Source: Allacma fusca
Taxonomy: Eukaryota > Arthropoda > Collembola > Symphypleona > Sminthuridae
Direction: 5' to 3'
Length of the DNA: 64,000 nt
Assembly (NCBI GenBank): GCA_947179485.1
Contig: OX359246.1
Location: 19,778,001-19,842,000 of the forward strand
How positions within the stretch are numbered: the stretch's first letter is position 1; every line of letters begins with the position of its first letter. Of this stretch, positions 58,627 through 64,000 are shown piece after piece. Made by a program: the position numbers and the translations under genes. Under the pieces are notes generated by a model. The model was not told the origin of the DNA and ran no database searches. It was given only the letters and a program-made list of their open reading frames with translations.

Positions 58627-59980
58627 ATGCTTCCTACTTCCGCATTTGGGTACTTCAAAAGAATTGTCCTGCTCGCAAGCTCCCTCCATCTGTTTCCTTA
58701 CTCGTGGAAATGGGACCAGAAGCAGCAGAAATTTACAGTTACAAAAACATTACGCTCCCAAATTTGGTACTGGGCACAAATCGGACTCCTGCTCCTGTAC
58801 CAACTGTTTATGGTTGGCAAATCTTGGAAGCTGGGATTCGATACTAAAATCCCGTTACAGAAAAAATTCGCAGTTCAATACTTGATATTTACGTTTATTG
58901 GGATGAATTACAATTTGCTGAACACACTCCTGAACAATGAGAAATTCCCATTATTGATTAACAGCTTCGTGGAAATTACGAAAAGGTTTGGGACGAAATG
59001 TAAGTTCTTGTACTTTCCCATTGATGATTGTATTTAAAGGTACTTTTAAAATTTGTAATATTTTTTTTTAAATAAAATTTAAAGACGGAAGCCAATCATC
59101 AGGGAAAAATGGGAAAGAAACTGATAAAGTGAGTCGCTCAATATCCCTGATAGTGATACCAGGCTGGTTGTTAGTTGTTGCAAATATTTTGGGAGCACTT
59201 CGCCGCCCGGAATCGCCATTACTTTTAACATCCCTAGCATTCGAACCACGGAAGCTATCATTGGCCATCCGAATACCTTACGCTTGTTTCCATGGTTACT
59301 TGCAATGTATGCAGTACATGATGCCGATATTTCATCTTGTCACAGTTATTTGCTATGTGGAAGCCGTTTTGCCTATGATCAACGGCTTGAGGTAATTTTT
59401 ATTCATGCAAAATTTCAGTCGTATTTCCTAATTTTGACACCCGTCAAAATATTCCAAGTAAAATTCTTTATTTTTCTAATTTTATGTATATACATATGTG
59501 TTTAGTTTGAAGAGAAGGCATCAGGAAGTGTACTTGGAAAGTCATTCCAAAATCCTACACGAAAATGATATCTACTTCTTTTATCATGAGCTCAGCGTTT
59601 TACAAAGTATTTTCAACGCCAGTTACAGCTTTTGGGCGCTGGGAGCCCAAATATTTCTAACAGTATTTTGTATCTCAAATATTTTCCAAGCTGGAGCCTT
59701 GCACAATATCAGAGGCATCATTGCTGGGCTCATTCAAATGATTTTGATCAAAGTGATCTTCAAACATCTTGCTACGATTTATGAGTCTTCAGCACAAACT
59801 GTCCAATCCTGGGAGAAAACATCAGGGACGTTGTTCTTTAAGAAATTTACTCGAGCTTGCCAACCCTTCCGGGTTGTAGTTGGCTCATTTTATTTTGCTG
59901 ATTATACTCTCATCCTAACGATGATTGCCATTATTTCTACGAATTCTGCGAGCATGATTGTAGCATATAAGGATGCTTGA
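58627..59980 (+). CDS. Tandem 7TM chemoreceptor 3 (gustatory-receptor-like), intact
   Basis: Exons 58627-58999 (373 nt), 59085-59391 (307 nt) and 59506-59980 (475 nt), 384 residues, introns of 85 and 114 bases, donors GTAAGT and GTAATT. Approximate helices at residues 49-63, 82-104, 143-160, 187-211, 272-296, 303-320 and 364-382. A basic, charged linker opens exon 2 (KNGKETDKVSRS), and a conserved loop RRPESPLLLTSLAFEPRKL follows helix 3. HELSVLQSIFNASYSFWALG precedes and begins helix 5. Closest in layout to receptors 2 and 4. No lesion found. Confidence 0.86.
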
Positions 59981-60690
59981 TAACCATTAATTTTTAAATG
60001 GTCAAAGGAATTGTATTGATATCTTGCACATATCTCAAATGGTTCCCAGGCAATTTTTTTGTCTATCGCTGCTCAAATGTTTCCTTCACAGTAATAATTA
60101 ACTCAATATTTAACATTGTTGTTAATTTTATTTTGTTTTTGTTGGTATTTCTCAAGTTCTTAAATGAAAAGAAATTGAAACTCGAATATTTTGTGGAAGT
60201 TCAATGTTATTTTGTGGTTACTTCTGAAGCTTTATACGCAAAACTTGGTCTGTGCATGTAAATACAATCTATGACCAATTGAAGGTCGATTTCCTTCAGT
60301 AAATATTAGATGTTTTCAAGATTGACACTCTAAAGCTTTAATTTTGGAGGTGGAGTAGCCTTGGGAGGTGGAAGGTTTTGTCGGGCAAAAACAATTCTAT
60401 TTATAAAATAAACAATAGAAATTAAATAAAAGAAACGAGTGTTTGACAACCTGCCGAACCTTCCTAACCTTGTCCAGTTCTATATTCAGTATTAATTAAG
60501 TCCCTGAATTTCAAAGCGATTATATTTTCTGTAAACAGCACACATTTCTTCATTAATTTAGATTATCAATACATTCGTAGATATAATCGAAGTAGGGAAA
60601 AATATTCCAGTCGTAAACATTTGATGTCCATAGAATTCTTAGGTTCCTGCGATTTATTTACAAGCATTCAAAGAAAAATATCCATCGAAA
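59981..60690. other. Intergenic spacer between receptors 3 and 4
   Basis: An 87-codon open frame (59998-60261) directly after the stop is hydrophobic but not conserved behind the sister genes; I treat it as chance. Confidence 0.4.
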
Positions 60691-62011
60691 ATGCTACCGA
60701 CTTCGGCCTTTGAATATTTCAAAAGAATTATTCTGACTGCAAGCTCCCTCCATCTCTTTCCTTACTCTTGGAAATGGGATACAAAACAGAAACGATTTAT
60801 TGTGGTTAAAACAATACGATCACAAACTTTGTACTGGACCCAGATATTCCTCTTGCTCATTTACCAGGTTTTTATTTTGGGTCGATCCTGGAAATTTGGA
60901 TTTGATAATACCATCCCGTTGCAGAAGAAATTTGCGGTCCAGTATCTGATTTTTTCGTTCATTGGGATGAATTACAATTTAGTAAACACGATTTTGAACA
61001 ATAACACATTCCGATTGCTGATTAACAGCTTCGTGGGAATCACGGCTAAGTTCGGGAAAAATTGTAATTTTTTTGCTTAAAATATTTTTTATGTTTTTTC
61101 TTCTATTTGTTGAAAATGTCAAAATGGTAATTTAAATATAAAAATTTAATGCTAAAGATCACGGAGCAACAGTAACCAGGGAAATTGTGATGAATTCACG
61201 TAAAATATGTCGAACAATATCGCTCATAGTGATTCCTGGCGCATTGCTTGGAATCGCAAACATTTTGGGAGCATTCAGACGCCCGGAATCCCCGTTACTT
61301 TTAACGTCACTGGCATCCGAGCCACGGATGCTACCATTTGCATTTCGCATTGCGTACGCTGGTTTCCATGGTTACCTACAATGCATGCAGTACATGATGC
61401 CGATATTCCATCTTGTGACCGTGGTTTGCTACGTGGAAGCGTTGTTGCCGATGATAAGCAGTTTGAGGTATAGCGACTTGTATAGATTTCTGGAATTTGT
61501 ACAACGAAAGTTCTAATTATGTGACCTTTTTTGCAATAGTTTGAAAAAACGTCAGGAAGGCTTGGAATCTGAGGGTAGCCATTTTCTGAGCGAACAAAAC
61601 ATTTATCATTTTTACCACGAGCTGAGCGTATTACAAAGCATCTTCAACGCCAGCTACAGCTTCTGGGCCTTTGGGGCGCAGACATTCCTGACAGTATTTT
61701 GTATTGCAAATATTTTCCAAGCAGGAGCGTTAGGTAACATTCGAGGTATGCTTGCAGGACTAGTTCAAGTGATTTTGATCAAGGTGATTTTCAGGAATCT
61801 AGCCCACATTCATGAGTCTTCGGCTCCAACTGTGGATTCCTGGCGAAAAACATCAGGGACGCTATTTTTTACAAAATTTGCTCGAGCCTGTAAACCTTTG
61901 CAAGTTAAGGTGGGCTTATTCTACTTTGCAGATTATCGTCTCATACTGACTATGATTTCAATTATTTCGGAAAATTCTGCAAGCATGATTGTGGCATTTA
62001 ATGGAGCATAA
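60691..62011 (+). CDS. Tandem 7TM chemoreceptor 4 (gustatory-receptor-like), intact
   Basis: Exons 60691-61063 (373 nt), 61158-61467 (310 nt) and 61540-62011 (472 nt), 384 residues in total because one extra codon in exon 2 is offset by one fewer in exon 3. Introns are 94 and 72 bases. Starts MLPTSAFEYFKRIILTASS and ends SASMIVAFNGA after helix 7. It is the most diverged of the four in the exon-2 linker (VTREIVMNSRKICRT), while the helix-5 segment YSFWAFGAQTFLTVFCIAN is kept. No lesion found. Transcription is likely independent of its neighbours, with about 0.7 kb of own upstream sequence. Confidence 0.85.
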
Positions 62012-62566
62012 TAAATATTACCCAGTTGTAATTCAATTATGTATGCCAAAGTGACGCAGCTTAGTATTTTTGAGCAAAATGTGCTGGTACAGTTTAAAAA
62101 CTAAAAAGTACGTAATTGATCGTATTTGTAAAAACATATTTTTGGCTGTTGTATATTTTTAAAGGTCTCGCCATTACTATAAATAAAAAGCCGGGCTCAA
62201 TTACTTCGTAATAACTGTTCAGAAAAGGCTAGATATTTTAAATAAAAGTAATTAAAATACGGTGCACTCTGTTTTACTTTAACCCTTTAAAAGAGCGTGC
62301 TGTCTGTAATTGGAAAAATATTTACAAATTCTCGATGATACTAGTTTTAAAATATCCACGCCATAATTGGTACTTGCATGTGGAGGTCAGGGGGAGAGGT
62401 ATTTTGTTTATTTACATTTCTTACTGCTATTTGCATCCAGGTAAACGCACTCTTTGAATTGTCAAAATATTTAAACATAAATATTGGGCATTGAATCATA
62501 CAATTGATACGTTAACAAAAGCAAAAATAAATTACTACAATGTATGCACAGGAAATAAATTGTAAA
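62012..62566. other. Convergent 3' spacer
   Basis: Separates the plus-strand receptors from the minus-strand gene. No gene seen. Confidence 0.4.
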
Positions 62567-63963
62567 TTACGAAGGTTGCTTGTTAAGTCGGCTTTGCCGA
62601 GCTAAGAAAGCCTTCACTCTCCTAGTAAGCGGGTAACACTTTTGAGTTCGCCTATAGTAAAACATTCCTCTGGGGCAAAGAGCTGTTAATTTTCCAACAG
62701 CTACAGGAATCCTCAATTTTGTATCCTCAGGTTTAGATTTATCTGCCTGTACTGGAGTTTGGCCAGAAACTGGACTTACGGTTACCACATTCTGATTATT
62801 GATCCTGCAAAAATTCAAATGACCCGTTTAGTAATGCATGTAATTATTACAGCTAACTTGTGGCTATACAAAGTCAACTCTCGATAAGAGCGCTTTGAGT
62901 TTACTCGTAAAATGTTTGCCCCATTACGAACAAAATTAAAGTTTTAAATGCCTTCAAAGATACCATACTTTAAAGTACCTACTCCTACAGAAAAACGTTT
63001 TTAATACTAAGGTTTTATAGAGATTTTGCATTGCAAACTGCATGTAAAAATAAATAGCTTCAGATAATATATTATCTCCATGAATAAAATATTCTTACAC
63101 TATTGAAGGCGCTGGTTGTTTCTTTCGAAGGTTGAAATTTCCTTGATTGACATTTGCGGCCTTATATGACATTTTTCGGATTCCAGTGGGCTGGTTCCTG
63201 TCAACATATTAAAAAACACAAGATGGGTACATTTCTGGTTCAAATGTTTGTCTTATTAAAAATTTTTTAGTATTTTCTTGTACATATAAATTATCTCCTT
63301 CTGCGCCTCATTCTTTGATGGTCCGAAACTTGATTTGGAATTCAAAACTGAGCTGGCTGGGTTTGGCTTGAAAGGGGGTCTGCGCAGTCGCTGTCCATAA
63401 CTTCTACCAATGGCTCCATTAGGCAGTGCTCTATCTTTCTGTGTCGGAGCAGGTCGATAGTATGTAATCGGAGCAGGGGGCAGTAACGTTGCTGGCGCTA
63501 TCTTCAAAGTATTCACTACAGGAAGTATGGATTTTTGAATGATTTCTGAACCAGAGATCACACTGGTTTTCCCATCAAATTGCAAAGGTACTTGCGGAAT
63601 TCCGTCATTATGATTGGGCTTGGCCTGTACAATTAATACACTTGGCACGGCTTGAGGTAATGCAGGTAATATGGCCTCGATGGTTTTTTGGCTTTCCACA
63701 GGTACAACTTTAACTGCCTGAGGCTCGATAATAGGTACAGTCAGATGTATTACATCAGAAGATCTTCCACCAGGAGCAGTTGCAACTTGAATAGGTGTGC
63801 CCACAACATTTGTAACTTCCATTTGGGACTGTGGAATAGAAGCTGCGCTTCCCTTATTTAAGTCTCCAAGTTTTTTGAATATCTCTTTTGTGGCTGGATT
63901 TAGAACCTTTCCGTCTGCGTCACGTTGCGATTTTTGGCTTGGCTCAAAATTGCTTGAGGACAT
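62567..63963 (-). CDS. Unidentified protein gene, three exons visible, 5' end may lie outside
   Basis: Exons on the minus strand: 63963-63284 (680 nt), 63197-63099 (99 nt) and 62804-62567 (238 nt), 338 residues if the ATG at 63963 is the start. Donors are GTACAA and GTAAGA; acceptors are GACAG and TGCAG; both introns are phase 2. The frame stays open upstream of that ATG to the window edge (VKLAVDQQE before the Met), so the true start may be beyond. The protein is low-complexity, rich in Pro, Val, Gln and Lys, with no signal peptide or helix seen. It ends in a small basic Cys segment (LCPRGMFYYRRTQKCYPL). I do not recognise it. The exon joins are inferred from splice signals and phase only. 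Confidence 0.6.
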
Positions 63964-64000
63964 TTCTTGTTGATCAACTGCTAATTTGACGATTGCTGGT

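Noticed and set aside
59998..60261. Hydrophobic 87-codon frame after receptor 3
   Set aside because: Not conserved after the sister genes, AT-rich chance reading, no splice link.

Overview
The window is animal nuclear DNA, most likely from an arthropod and plausibly a springtail (Collembola). It is AT-rich, with short GT-AG introns, tandem families of chemosensory-type receptors (divergent ionotropic receptors and seven-helix gustatory-like receptors), and several classes of transposable element. The species call is inference; the gene families are read from the sequence.

Left part (1-15685): a receptor-exon relic and one copy of an unclassified repeat lie against a 14.2-kb Ty3/gypsy-type LTR retrotransposon (1479-15685). 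Its LTRs are 1043 bp each and differ at about ten positions by eye. A non-LTR retrotransposon (LINE, 3762-8515) has jumped into the gypsy protease domain, leaving an exact 11-bp target-site duplication. Both elements carry stops and frameshifts.

Middle part (15686-28250, mostly minus strand): one apparently intact three-exon 7TM receptor gene (17744-19425), an exon-3 relic of a second (about 23370-23680), and a third gene (26051-28246) spoiled by two small indels. Its first intron holds a 679-bp hAT-type MITE. Other content is an old MITE (19799-20258), a segmental duplication (about 19855-20735 and 23740-24660), an ionotropic-receptor relic (about 20760-21340) and a 632-bp tRNA-headed SINE-like element (25122-25753).

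Ionotropic-receptor (IR) cluster (29467-50523, minus strand): one intact single-exon IR of 717 residues (29467-31620), three full-length copies with lesions (33537-35710, 41339-43532, 48328-50523), and a heavily decayed relic (about 39371-40660). The copy at 48328-50523 is a mosaic. Its middle 523 bp match the copy at 33537-35710 with one mismatch, while its downstream part matches the copy at 41339-43532, which indicates gene conversion. Flank sequences of the IRs recur without genes attached. A second hAT-type MITE (37552-38059), a dense palindrome cluster (40141-40256) and 0.75-0.85-kb repeat units around 46911-48215 and 50800-52275 fill the spaces.

Right part (53409-62011, plus strand): four tandem 7TM receptor genes. 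Exon 1 is 373 nt in all four, exon 2 is 307 or 310 nt and exon 3 is 472-475 nt. Three are intact at 384 residues; the first has lost 2 nt in its last exon. The intron phases (1, then 2) are the same as in the minus-strand receptors, so all are read as one family. The window ends inside a minus-strand gene of unknown function (62567-63963 and probably beyond).

Together this is a birth-and-death chemoreceptor neighbourhood: tandem duplication, gene conversion and transposon insertion, with many dead copies beside few live ones.
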